From Affinundibacterium seohonense (GTDB lineage Bacteria; Pseudomonadota; Gammaproteobacteria; Burkholderiales; Burkholderiaceae_D): a DNA stretch of 64,000 nucleotides. The stretch is from contig NZ_JACOFW010000005.1 of NCBI RefSeq assembly GCF_014284305.1, positions 1 through 64,000 on the forward strand. The letters run 5' to 3'. The translations under genes were made by a program, and so were the position numbers. Position 1 is the stretch's first letter; each line of letters opens with the position of its first letter. Below the pieces are notes generated by a model. The model was given only the letters and a program-made list of their open reading frames with translations, was not told the origin of the DNA and ran no database searches. Shown here piece after piece: positions 1-9,021 of the stretch.

Positions 1-33
1 GGAACCAGTTGTTCCAAGGTGACCATTTCTAAT
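1..33. other. Window edge; possible end of an upstream gene
   Basis: Too short to identify. On the + strand two frames stop early (TGA at 20-22, TAA at 31-33), so the last codons of an upstream + gene could lie here; the two + strand terminators that follow fit that reading. Alternatively a minus-strand gene could start at the ATG at 26-24. I cannot choose between them. Confidence 0.25.
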
Positions 34-77
34 TCGTGTTGGAAAGGTGTCGGTGTTTTTAGCATGCCGCTATTAAA

Positions 78-116
78 CCAAAAGGCCTCGCACTTGGCGA
101 GGCCTTTTGGGGTTTG
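78..116 (+). terminator. Intrinsic terminator (13-bp perfect stem)
   Basis: Arms 78-90 and 98-110 are perfect 13-bp inverted repeats around a 7-nt loop, with an A-rich flank inside the left arm and T-rich sequence after the right arm. It probably ends a transcript that enters from the left edge and could work in both directions. Confidence 0.75.
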
Positions 117-128
117 TCAGCAGTCTGG

Positions 129-155
129 AGCCGGAAATATTTCCGGCTTTTTTAT
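129..155 (+). terminator. Second intrinsic terminator in tandem
   Basis: A perfect 20-bp palindrome at 129-148 centred on AATATT runs directly into a T tract on the + strand. Together with the hairpin at 78-110 it insulates the ABC gene at 232 from upstream transcription. Confidence 0.75.
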
Positions 156-231
156 GTCCGCACGGACAAGTGATGTTTGCAGCTAGCTTGACAATGCTAT
201 CATCTACGCTCTCGTCATTTCTGCCAATCAC

Positions 232-951
232 ATGACTCAGCTCGCCCTAAATCTGCAACAAGTCGTCAAACATTACGACAAAAAAACCGTCTTAAAATCG
301 ATCGACTTGGCGATCGCGCCTGGTGAGTTTTTTGGTCTGGTTGGTATGAACGGTGCAGGCAAAACCACCCTACTTAAATGTCTACTAGATTTCTGTGAAC
401 TAGACCAAGGCAGCATAGAAATTTTTGGCGTCAGTAATCAACTCACCCATGCCCGTGAATCCTTGGCGTTCTTGCCCGAACGCTTTATGCCTCCCTACTA
501 TTTGACTGGCAAAGATTTCATCAAATATATGCTGCGCTTACAGAATATACCGTATCAACAGGCGCTCGCGGAGCAGGCTATGCACGACTTAGATTTGGAT
601 TTATCCGCATTGAGCAAGCCCGTGCGTTCCTACTCAAAAGGCATGACGCAAAAGTTAGGTTTAGTCGCTTGTTTTTTGGCGCAGAAAAAACTCTATGTTT
701 TAGACGAACCTATGAGTGGCTTGGATCCCAAAGCGCGCGCATTATTACGCGCGCGCTTACAATTACTGCGCGAACAAGGTGGCACTTTATTCTTTAGTTC
801 TCATGCACTGGCGGACGTTGAAGGCCTTTGTGATCGTATGGCGATTTTACACGAGGGACATCTACGCTTTGTCGGTTCACCGCAAGCCTGTCGTGAACAA
901 TATGCGGCCGAGAGTTTGGAGCAGGCTTACATGCGCTGTATTTCGTCTTAA
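232..951 (+). CDS. ABC transporter ATP-binding protein (ABC-2 type)
   Basis: A 239-residue nucleotide-binding subunit that would hydrolyse ATP to drive a partner permease. Visible motifs are Walker A GMNGAGKTT (residues 38-46), the signature YSKGMTQ (134-140; the SKGM form is common in ABC-2 export systems), Walker B LYVLDEP (154-160), the D-loop SGLD and the switch histidine in SSHA (His191). The length is that of a lone ATPase domain. The start is the first ATG; no strong ribosome-binding site is visible. It stands alone: two terminators lie upstream and the next gene is on the opposite strand, so no permease is adjacent. The substrate cannot be told. Confidence 0.9.
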   Translation: MTQLALNLQQVVKHYDKKTVLKSIDLAIAPGEFFGLVGMNGAGKTTLLKCLLDFCELDQGSIEIFGVSNQLTHARESLAFLPERFMPPYYLTGKDFIKYMLRLQNIPYQQALAEQAMHDLDLDLSALSKPVRSYSKGMTQKLGLVACFLAQKKLYVLDEPMSGLDPKARALLRARLQLLREQGGTLFFSSHALADVEGLCDRMAILHEGHLRFVGSPQACREQYAAESLEQAYMRCISS

Positions 952-982
952 TTTCGTCTTGAATCAAAGTCCACGATTTACA

Positions 983-3900
983 TTAGCCCAAGAGTCGCGA
1001 GAAATCATCGACTGGCACCCCCTTAGAAAAATAAAAACCTTGATACTCGTCGCAAGCACATGCCAGCAGAGTCTGCAGTTGCGTGACGTTTTCTACACCT
1101 TCTGCCACCACCTTCAAACCTAAGGTTTTCGCCATTGCCACGACTGCCAAGACAATCGCCGTGTCGTTGCTATCGCCAGGGATATCCATAATAAACGAAC
1201 GATCAATTTTTAAACTATCGACCGGGAATCGTTTTAAATAAGCGAGCGATGAATAACCAGTACCAAAGTCATCAATCGATAGCGTAAATCCTGCCGCCTT
1301 CAAGGCGTCCATATGTCCTATGGCTTGCTCATGATTATTCATCACCATACTTTCGGTGATCTCAAACTCAATCGCGCTACTAGGTACCTTCCAAAAGGCA
1401 ATCACTTTTTGCAGGACTTCCAGTAAGCCCTCATCGTTAAATTGAGCACCGGACAAATTAATGGCGATCCTGCCAAACTGTTTGCCGACAGCTTGAAAAT
1501 GCGCAATATCGCGACACACAATATCCAACACTTGCATGCCTATCTTACCGATCAAACCTGCTTGCTCGGCGAGACCAATAAAGTCGCTAGGATAAATCAT
1601 GCCATTGTCAGGATGATGCCAACGCACCAATGCCTCGGCGCCGACAATCTTGCCAGTGGCGACGCTGACTTTAGGTTGGTAATGCACCACAAATTCCCGG
1701 TTATCCAGCGCTCTACGCAATTGCGCTTCGTAAGCCAATAATTCGATTGTGTGCACATTCATATTGGCATCATAGAACTGATAATTGTTCTTACCGTTGT
1801 GCTTGGCGCGATACATCGCAATTTCAGAGTTCTTCATCAAGACCTGCGCGTCTTTACCGTCGTCAGGATAGACCGCAATACCAATGCTGGCACTGATTTG
1901 CAATTCTTGTCCGGCGACCTCGAGAGGCATGGCCGCAGCCTGCAATAAACGATCGGCGATTTCTGTCAATTCACGCGGGCTCTTGTCGCGATCCAACAGC
2001 AACATAAATTCGTCACCACCCACTCGCGCAATCGTTTCTGACTCGGAGATGCATGCCTTCAATCGAGTCGCGACGTCACGCAAAACCTGATCACCAGCTT
2101 CATGATCGAAGCTATCGTTAATCGCTTTAAAGCGATCTAAATCCAACATAAATACCGCTAAATTATCCCGGCTGGCTTCCGCGTAGAGCAAAGCTTTGGA
2201 AACATATTGGCTAAACAAAAAACGATTCGGTAGTTTGGTGATGTCATCATAATGCGCCAATCGGATCGCTTTTTCTTCGGCACGTTTACCTTCAATCGCG
2301 ATACTGGAGACATCGGTCGCAATGCTGATTAAACTCAAATCCTCGTTGCTCAATGCCGCCGTGGACTCCGTGAACAAGGTGAAGGTTCCTAGAATCGCTC
2401 CCGTCTTACCCATAATAGGCCACGACCCGACAGCAGCATAATTGGCCAGCAATTTGCGCTGCGCGATAAATTCCATCGCCGACGATTTAGGAATTTCTTG
2501 GGTCCACACCGGAATCATTTCAAGTACTGCCTCACTCCACACGCCATTACCATGACAGACTGGTGCCTCGGTCAATTGGCGACGCAAAATGTCTGGGAAG
2601 TGATGACCAATCGTTTCGGTAAACAGACGTTGATCGACTGATAGTAACTGGACGCCGCAATGCCAATGTGGATTATTTTTTTCCACAAAATGGCAAGTAT
2701 CAATCAAAATCGACTCGAGACTTTCACTACTACCAATCAGTTGCAAAAGCTGATTTTGTCCCTGCAATAAGCGTTCAGCATGTTTGCGTTGTGAGATATC
2801 GCGCATCACGCAAAATACGATGACGTCGTTGGAGATTTTGATGCGACTCAAGGTGACTTCACTAAACCAGTCTTTACCCCGTCGATGCGCCATCCACTCG
2901 AATTTCTGCACCGTTCCTTTAAACGCAAGGTCGACAAATTTTCTGATCGACTCAGCTTTTTTTGCCGCCACGGTTGGTTGTGTGTAGCGCCAATCGGCGG
3001 AAAACTCGCCAATATCGAGACTTAGTAAATCCGACTTATTATCGACTGCCAACATCTCTAGCGCGTTTTGATTACCATCAACAAAATGGTAAGTCTTATT
3101 AATCAACAAAATCCCATCTTGAGCGTCTTGAAACAGCAGTCGATAACGCCGTTCGCTGTCTGTCAATTTTTCTCTGGAAAGTTTGAGATGTTGCACTTTT
3201 TTGTACAACAACAGCGCCAGCAAAAGGGTAAAGATAATCGACAAGGCGGCGAAAACCAAGCGTTGTTCCAAGCGTGTATGCCACTCTAATAAGATCGTAT
3301 TGAGATCACGACCAAACACGACGACCAAGGGAAAATCACTCATTTTCAAGTAAGTATAATTAGTCGCATGATCTGCGCCAATCACCGCACTTTCAAAACG
3401 CCCTTCTTCAGCAAAACTATTTTTAATGCTAAGCGCCACTGCACTATCGACTTCAGCTTTAAAAGCAGCATGATTCGTCATGGCTTGTACAATCACCCGC
3501 CCTTCTTTGTCATATAAAGAAATCTTAGCACCAGCGTCTTTCGCCACGCGCTCATAAAATTCTTGAAAATAACTTAGACTAATTTCAGCCTGCACCTGAC
3601 CTATCGGTTGCCCACTAGGGTCAAAGACGTTTCTAGCCATAGGCAAGATCGCTTGTGAAGATTTTTTAGGCGTGTACGGCGAACCAATTTGGATCCCCTT
3701 TTGATAAGCGTTCACGGACTTATTCAAATAGGCGATATGATCATGTGCAGACAGGTCGATGGGATCAATGGGGAAACGCAAAGAGGAAGCCCACAGCATG
3801 CCGTGACGATCAATCAAAGATAACGCGGCGATAAACTGCGAGTCCCGACGCTGATTACTCAGTATGCTGCGCACACTCGCCTCGTCGCGCAGGACACTCT

Positions 3901-4156
3901 CATTTTTGGTTTGTAATTCCTCAGCAGTTGCCACCGTTGCCCGGGTCGCATCGTGTAAAACGCGATTGGCGTGTTCTTCCAGAATTCTGAGATTCAATAA
4001 ACTATTCTTGTTTGCGGCAGCGACAGTGATCGCTTGATCTTGGGTAATCGACCACCAGGTTTGGGCAAGGATTGCCGCTATGATGAGGAGAACACAACTA
4101 ATCAACAGCCAAACTGGCACTTCCCGAATCTCGTTTTTTTTCTTACTACTCGGCAT
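983..4156 (-). CDS. Membrane sensor with PAS, GAF, GGDEF and EAL domains
   Basis: A 1057-residue cyclic-di-GMP turnover protein. Order: N-terminal membrane helix (about 14-35), a periplasmic Cache-like sensor region (about 40-290), second helix (about 299-318), PAS (about 335-455), GAF-like region (about 470-625), GGDEF domain with an intact GGDEF motif at 713-717, and EAL domain with EAL at 841-843 and DDFGTG at 962-967. The inhibitory-site position nine residues before GGDEF reads SESE, not RxxD, so product inhibition at that site is probably lost. Both catalytic motifs are intact, so it could make or break c-di-GMP; the EAL half looks fully equipped. The ATG start follows an AGGGGTG ribosome-binding site. 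It converges on the ABC gene. Confidence 0.93.
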   Translation of the reverse strand: MPSSKKKNEIREVPVWLLISCVLLIIAAILAQTWWSITQDQAITVAAANKNSLLNLRILEEHANRVLHDATRATVATAEELQTKNESVLRDEASVRSILSNQRRDSQFIAALSLIDRHGMLWASSLRFPIDPIDLSAHDHIAYLNKSVNAYQKGIQIGSPYTPKKSSQAILPMARNVFDPSGQPIGQVQAEISLSYFQEFYERVAKDAGAKISLYDKEGRVIVQAMTNHAAFKAEVDSAVALSIKNSFAEEGRFESAVIGADHATNYTYLKMSDFPLVVVFGRDLNTILLEWHTRLEQRLVFAALSIIFTLLLALLLYKKVQHLKLSREKLTDSERRYRLLFQDAQDGILLINKTYHFVDGNQNALEMLAVDNKSDLLSLDIGEFSADWRYTQPTVAAKKAESIRKFVDLAFKGTVQKFEWMAHRRGKDWFSEVTLSRIKISNDVIVFCVMRDISQRKHAERLLQGQNQLLQLIGSSESLESILIDTCHFVEKNNPHWHCGVQLLSVDQRLFTETIGHHFPDILRRQLTEAPVCHGNGVWSEAVLEMIPVWTQEIPKSSAMEFIAQRKLLANYAAVGSWPIMGKTGAILGTFTLFTESTAALSNEDLSLISIATDVSSIAIEGKRAEEKAIRLAHYDDITKLPNRFLFSQYVSKALLYAEASRDNLAVFMLDLDRFKAINDSFDHEAGDQVLRDVATRLKACISESETIARVGGDEFMLLLDRDKSPRELTEIADRLLQAAAMPLEVAGQELQISASIGIAVYPDDGKDAQVLMKNSEIAMYRAKHNGKNNYQFYDANMNVHTIELLAYEAQLRRALDNREFVVHYQPKVSVATGKIVGAEALVRWHHPDNGMIYPSDFIGLAEQAGLIGKIGMQVLDIVCRDIAHFQAVGKQFGRIAINLSGAQFNDEGLLEVLQKVIAFWKVPSSAIEFEITESMVMNNHEQAIGHMDALKAAGFTLSIDDFGTGYSSLAYLKRFPVDSLKIDRSFIMDIPGDSNDTAIVLAVVAMAKTLGLKVVAEGVENVTQLQTLLACACDEYQGFYFSKGVPVDDFSRLLG

Positions 4157-4371
4157 GCATCACCCCTGATTCACTGACGGTTCTGCGCTTCTAAATTGAA
4201 TCGCAATTCGTCATTCATTGATTGTGATCGAAGTGTAACATTGCCTACACCGTACACCAATAAACTGCGCAAATGAACTTAAGAATGTGTAGGAAGTGTG
4301 GGCAATCGGGTGAGAAGCCGACTTGAATAGTCGAGGTATCTGTGGTGCTGGGATGGTGGGATGGTAAAAAT

Positions 4372-4747
4372 GAAGCAGGCCGATAGGCCGGATTCTGTTA
4401 CGGCGCTTTGCATCGCTACATCGCGCTATGACAATCATTCCTCTAGGCGACGGATTGCTCCGCCGCTCAAGCTTTCTACCCGCACGCTCAGCGAGCCACC
4501 TCAACGCGTGCCTATTTGAAATTGCTCCGGGTGGAGGTTACCGCGTTTCACCCTTTGTGGTTTAGCATAGGCTTGCGCCCGCTACTCCCCAAAGACTCGT
4601 CTCTGTGGCCCTATTCCTCGCCTTATACCTCAGCTTGCGCCTTGGCTTTCAACGTACGGCCGTTAGCCGTCACCCCGCTCTATGGAGTCCGGACCTTCCT
4701 CCCGTCACCGTGTGAACACGGCAACCAGCGATTGTCTGGCCTGCTTC
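4372..4747 (-). ncRNA. rnpB: RNase P RNA (class A)
   Basis: The catalytic RNA of ribonuclease P, which trims the 5' leader of tRNA precursors. Read on the minus strand it has the conserved core: GAGGAAGGTCCGGACTCC and AGAGCGGGGTGACGGCTAAC near the 5' end, CTCCACCCGGAGCAA and CAAATAGG in the middle, the CCTAGAGGAATGATTGTC block, and ACAGAATCCGGCCTATCGG near the 3' end. The terminal GAAGCAGGCC pairs with GGCCTGCTTC to form helix P1, followed by a short T run. About 376 nt, as expected for class A. Ends are set by P1 and by the promoter just upstream. Confidence 0.95.
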
Positions 4748-4754
4748 GGTTGGC

Positions 4755-4785
4755 ATTGTACCAGTTAGCAGGCTATTGGACTCAA
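4755..4785 (-). promoter_or_regulatory. Probable sigma-70 promoter of rnpB
   Basis: On the minus strand TACAAT (4760-4755) lies 7 bp before the predicted first base of rnpB, with TTGAGT (4785-4780) 19 bp further upstream as the -35 candidate. The spacing is slightly long. It sits in the 67-bp gap after the chalcone-isomerase-like gene, so rnpB can be transcribed on its own. Confidence 0.55.
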
Positions 4786-4814
4786 GCTTCGAGAGAAATC
4801 CCTGTTACCGAAGA

Positions 4815-5429
4815 TTATTTTGCGTTGAGCATCTTGTCTTTGAGAGCGTCATCTGCTGGATGTTTGCCTAGCCAAATTTTTAAGACGGCATTATAGAACG
4901 TAGGGTCATTGATCGTTTCACCGATTTTTTGACCATTGAATTGACACACGATTCCAGTACCTGGGATCCAATCAAAAGTCAACACATCGCCTTTTTTCAA
5001 CACCGGCACTAAGGAAAACATTTGTCCAAACGTGATCATTGGCTTAATCAATTTACCGCGTTCATCAATATCCAAATTATTCCGCAGACCATCCATAAAG
5101 CGCTGTCCGAGATCATCATTGCTGAGCTCGCGCAACATCACCAAGGTCACACGCTTGGCACCTGGTAGTGCTAAAACGTCTTGGGTGGTCGATTTCGCTT
5201 CTGGTAAGTAGAGAGCCGCAACATACACTTTGAAAATCACTTTATAACGAACGCCAGCACCATTTAACTTGAGAGTTTGGTTGCCGACTTGTGCGGTATC
5301 TTCCAATTTGACGCCGGATATCGTGACCGTATCGGCGAAGGCAGGTAGCGCGGATCCCGTGAAAAACACTAACCCGCACGCGGCTCCCAAACGGCATAGT
5401 TTTGAAATGATATTTGTACTAGTTTTCAC
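4815..5429 (-). CDS. Secreted chalcone isomerase-like protein
   Basis: A 204-residue protein of the bacterial chalcone-isomerase-like family. A signal peptide (basic start, hydrophobic stretch, cleavage near ALPAFA-D, about residue 32) sends it to the periplasm. The body has the family pattern GVRYKVIFKVYVAALYLP, the LREL segment and the late GxWLG-like motif (IWLGKHPADD). Bacterial members have no settled reaction; a role in binding fatty-acid or flavonoid-like ligands is only a family suggestion. The start is GTG, chosen because a strong TAGGAG ribosome-binding site lies 6 nt before it. The gene ends 67 bp before rnpB on the same strand. Confidence 0.85.
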   Translation of the reverse strand: MKTSTNIISKLCRLGAACGLVFFTGSALPAFADTVTISGVKLEDTAQVGNQTLKLNGAGVRYKVIFKVYVAALYLPEAKSTTQDVLALPGAKRVTLVMLRELSNDDLGQRFMDGLRNNLDIDERGKLIKPMITFGQMFSLVPVLKKGDVLTFDWIPGTGIVCQFNGQKIGETINDPTFYNAVLKIWLGKHPADDALKDKMLNAK

Positions 5430-5725
5430 GTTGTCTCCTAACGTAAGTCAATAGTCATTACAAAACAATATTTGAACGACCGTGCTTTTTTTATTCCCTT
5501 TACGATAGTGTTAAATTCGGTGTCTTGCAAGCGATTCCCTTACTTTTCGACCGATTAGCTAAACTAAATTCACATCCATTGAAAGAAAGTAAAATCGAAC
5601 AAACCACAATAACGACAACATTGACGACTGCCTATGTTGTCATAAGTCTGGTTAGTAATCATCGTTCAACATGATGTCTGCTACGTTAAGCATGTACTAA
5701 AAATAAATAACTTGGATTCAATAAA

Positions 5726-7435
5726 ATGGCGCTAACTAAAACTATGCAATCACGCTCAGGTGGCGAAATTCTGATCGATGCATTAACTATTCATGGTGTC
5801 GAACGTATTTTTGGCGTACCTGGGGAAAGTTATTTGCCAGTGCTTGATGCACTACACGATAGCGCGATCACTTTCACAGTCAATCGTCAGGAAGGTGGTG
5901 CCGCCTTTATGGCAGAGGCGTACGGCAAAATGACCGGGAAGCCTGGAATATGTTTTGTCACGCGTGGCCCTGGCGCCACCAATGCATCGATAGGCGTGCA
6001 CACCGCCTACCAAGATTCCACACCGATGATCTTGTTTGTCGGTCAGGTCGGCAATGACTTTGTCGAACGTGAAGCCTTTCAAGAAATTGATTACCGTCGT
6101 ATGTATGCACCAATGGCAAAGTGGGTTGCGCAGATTGACCGCACCGATCGTATTCCCGAATATATTGCGCGTGCTTTTCAAGTCGCCACAAGCGGAAGGC
6201 CGGGCCCGGTCGTTTTGGCATTGCCCGAAGACTGTTTATTTGGACAGGCGACTATCGCCGACACTCGCTCCTATCAAGCAGTGCAAGCCAGTGCTTCTGA
6301 TCGACAACTCCAAGAATTACACGAGCGCCTAAGTGCAGCCAAACGCCCGTTGCTACTGGTCGGCGGTGGCGGTTGGGATGTTCAGGCTTGCGAACAACTA
6401 GCTCAATTTGCTACGCGTCAGCATTTACCAGTGGCCTGTGCATTTCGCTTTCAAGACTTGATCGCCAATACGCATCCGAATTACGTAGGTGACGTCGGTA
6501 TAGGTATTAATCCTAAACTTGCACAAAGAATTAAAAACGCAGATCTGGTGATCGCCATCGGCCCACGCTTGGGCGAAATGACCACTAGTGGCTACACCTT
6601 ATTTACAGCACCTTGCCCACAACAATCCTTAATTCACATCCACAGCGATGCATTAGAACTAGGGCGCGTCTATCAGGCCGATATGCTGATCAATAGCGGC
6701 ATGCGCGAAATCATGACAATGCTCGCTGCCCTTCCCGATATCAAAGCCGAAGGCTGGCAAAATCAGTTAGCACAAGCTAAAGTAGACTTAAGCGCATGGC
6801 AACAAGAACCAGCCATCTTCGCGCAAGAACAAGCGCCACTCAATTTATGGCAAGTGGTACATGACATTCAAACCGCCTGCCCAGCCGACACCATCATCAC
6901 CAACGGTGCTGGCAACTATGCGACCTGGGCACATCGTTACTTTTTGTATGGTGGCTTTCGTACCCAATTAGCGCCGACTTCAGGTGCGATGGGCTATAGC
7001 GTACCAGCAGCTGTTGCCGCCAAAATTGTCGATCCTGATCGAACCGTGATCGCCTTCGCCGGCGATGGTGAATTTATGATGAATGGACAGGAGTTAGCAA
7101 CAGCCATGCAGTATCGCGCTGGCGTCATCATTATCGTATTTAATAATGCTATGTTCGGCACTATACGCATGCACCAAGAGCGCGAATACCCGGGCCGCAT
7201 CTCTGGCACGCAATTACACAACCCAGATTTCTCTGCCCTCGCTCGAGCTTACGGCGCACATGGCGAGGTGGTTGAACGCACCGAAGACTTTTGTGCCGCC
7301 TTACAGCGCGCAGTGACGCATACACGAGAACAGCATTTGCCAGCTTTGATCGAATTACGCTATGACGGTAATTTGATTACACCCGGTGCGAGTTTAGAGA
7401 AGATACGACAAACGGCAATCGACGCAGGCAAATGA
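5726..7435 (+). CDS. Thiamine-pyrophosphate enzyme, acetolactate synthase-like
   Basis: A 569-residue ThDP-dependent enzyme of the acetolactate synthase/benzoylformate decarboxylase superfamily, with N-terminal Pyr domain, central domain and C-terminal PP domain. The cofactor-activating glutamate is Glu56 in NRQEGG; the ThDP-Mg motif begins GDGEF at 446 and ends NN at 473-474. Cytosolic. No small regulatory subunit (ilvN) or other branched-chain gene is adjacent, so this is more likely a catabolic or uncharacterised TPP enzyme than the housekeeping IlvB. The ATG at 5726 has only a weak ribosome-binding site; an in-frame ATG lies at 5744. Substrate is not determinable from sequence. Confidence 0.85.
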   Translation: MALTKTMQSRSGGEILIDALTIHGVERIFGVPGESYLPVLDALHDSAITFTVNRQEGGAAFMAEAYGKMTGKPGICFVTRGPGATNASIGVHTAYQDSTPMILFVGQVGNDFVEREAFQEIDYRRMYAPMAKWVAQIDRTDRIPEYIARAFQVATSGRPGPVVLALPEDCLFGQATIADTRSYQAVQASASDRQLQELHERLSAAKRPLLLVGGGGWDVQACEQLAQFATRQHLPVACAFRFQDLIANTHPNYVGDVGIGINPKLAQRIKNADLVIAIGPRLGEMTTSGYTLFTAPCPQQSLIHIHSDALELGRVYQADMLINSGMREIMTMLAALPDIKAEGWQNQLAQAKVDLSAWQQEPAIFAQEQAPLNLWQVVHDIQTACPADTIITNGAGNYATWAHRYFLYGGFRTQLAPTSGAMGYSVPAAVAAKIVDPDRTVIAFAGDGEFMMNGQELATAMQYRAGVIIIVFNNAMFGTIRMHQEREYPGRISGTQLHNPDFSALARAYGAHGEVVERTEDFCAALQRAVTHTREQHLPALIELRYDGNLITPGASLEKIRQTAIDAGK

Positions 7436-7557
7436 AGTTTGATCTTGATTAAGGTCTTGGGTTCTAAGACATCGCTTGGCAACATCTTTTCGACTTATAC
7501 TAAAAAATCTAACTCGGCGTCTTGACGCGCAAACCCATTCATCATCAGGAAACGACA

Positions 7558-8976
7558 ATGAAAATCTCCTTCCATGGCGCAGACAAAGACGTAACGGGTT
7601 CATGTCACTTAATCGAATGTGCGGGTAAAAAAATTCTGATTGACTGCGGTCTATTTCAAGGTGGGCGAGACTTATCAGAAGAAAATGCCGAGGATTTTGG
7701 CTTTGATGCCGCGAGTATCGATTTTGTGCTATTGACGCATGCCCACCTCGATCATTGCGGTCGACTACCGCTCTTGGTCAAACGTGGTTTTCATGGTGAG
7801 ATCATCACCACGGCCGCCAGTAAAGATTTAGCGCGTTTAGTCTTGTTAGACTCGGCACATTTACAAGAAGCCGATGCAAAGTCGCAGCAACATCGACAAC
7901 AGCGACATAGAAAACACAGTCGCGAGCAAAACCATCCCGAAGAAGCTCTGTACACGATTTACGACGCCACGCGTTGCTTCGATTTTTTTGGGCGTGTCGC
8001 GCATTATGAACAAGCGATCAAAGTCGCACCGGGCATCACCGCCACGTTTTACGATGCAGGACATATCTTGGGTTCTGCCAGCATTGCCATCGATCTGAAA
8101 GAACGTAGCAAAACTTGTCGCATCATCTTCTCAGGTGATCTTGGTAGCGATGGTCGTAAGATCCTGCGCGACGCAGTGGCGCCACCACCAGCCGATATCG
8201 TGGTCATGGAAACGACCTATGGTGATCGCTTACATCGCTCACTCAAAGAATCCGTCAAAGAATTTTATCTGGCGATTAACGATACGTTTAAGCACGGTGG
8301 CAACGTCATCATTCCCACCTTTGCACTCGAACGTTCACAAGAGATATTGTGGTATCTGCGCGAAGGTGTAGAAAAAGGTTTACTACCAGCAGCGATGCAT
8401 GTGTTTTTAGACTCGCCGATGGCGATTTCAGCAACTGAAATTTTCCGACAACATCCTGAGTGCTACGATGAAGAAGCGTCCAAACTCTTCCAACAAAAAC
8501 GCGATCCATTTCAACTAAATAATTTACACATTACTCGCGATGCAGCTGATAGCATGGCGATCAATCGCATCACTAGCGGCGCAGTTATTTTGGCTGGCTC
8601 GGGCATGTGTACCGGTGGTCGTGTGCGACACCATTTAAAACATCATTTATGGCGCAAAAATGCCAGCGTTGTGTTTGTCGGTTTTGCCGCCCAAGGCACA
8701 CTAGCAAGACAAATTATCGACGGCGCTAGGAGCATACGATTATTTGGTGAAGAGATTGATGTCAACGCGACTATTTACACCATCAATAGCTTCTCAGCCC
8801 ACGCCGACCGCAATGAATTACTCGCATGGCAGAAAAAAACGCAAGCAGAACATACTATCTTGGTGCATGGCGAAGAAACTGTGATGCAGAGCTTTGCTAC
8901 ATGCTTGAAAAATACGTCTGTATTGATCCCTGAGAAAGGCCAGAGTTTCACTTTGCCTGCATTGAAAGCTCTGTAA
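7558..8976 (+). CDS. Beta-CASP metallo-beta-lactamase-fold ribonuclease
   Basis: A 472-residue zinc-dependent nuclease of the beta-CASP group (relatives: CPSF73, TTHA0252), expected to cut RNA. The metal site is complete: HAHLDH at residues 61-66, GDLG, METTYGDR, the beta-CASP segment with SGSGMCTGGR, and the late SAHADR histidine motif. A charged, His/Gln/Arg-rich insert (about residues 105-125) lies between the first motifs and the next helix. The start was moved to the ATG at 7558, preceded by AGGAAA, because the fold begins with MKISFHGA; the longer TTG-initiated frame adds 12 unlikely residues. No terminator separates it from the TPP gene, 122 bp upstream. Confidence 0.9.
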   Translation: MKISFHGADKDVTGSCHLIECAGKKILIDCGLFQGGRDLSEENAEDFGFDAASIDFVLLTHAHLDHCGRLPLLVKRGFHGEIITTAASKDLARLVLLDSAHLQEADAKSQQHRQQRHRKHSREQNHPEEALYTIYDATRCFDFFGRVAHYEQAIKVAPGITATFYDAGHILGSASIAIDLKERSKTCRIIFSGDLGSDGRKILRDAVAPPPADIVVMETTYGDRLHRSLKESVKEFYLAINDTFKHGGNVIIPTFALERSQEILWYLREGVEKGLLPAAMHVFLDSPMAISATEIFRQHPECYDEEASKLFQQKRDPFQLNNLHITRDAADSMAINRITSGAVILAGSGMCTGGRVRHHLKHHLWRKNASVVFVGFAAQGTLARQIIDGARSIRLFGEEIDVNATIYTINSFSAHADRNELLAWQKKTQAEHTILVHGEETVMQSFATCLKNTSVLIPEKGQSFTLPALKAL

Positions 8977-9021
8977 ATTCCGATCACGCGACGCGGTGCA
9001 ACGCGCCTTTGGCGATTGCCA

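Noticed and set aside
181-216. TTGACA at 188-193 as a promoter of the ABC gene
   Set aside because: No acceptable -10 box lies at 16-18 bp distance, so it was not called as a promoter.
4211-4504. 97-codon open frame on the minus strand
   Set aside because: It overlaps the 3' half of rnpB and is a shadow of the RNA gene.
4516-4896. 126-codon open frame on the plus strand
   Set aside because: It overlaps rnpB, whose conserved RNA elements explain the sequence; the frame has no ribosome-binding site or family likeness.
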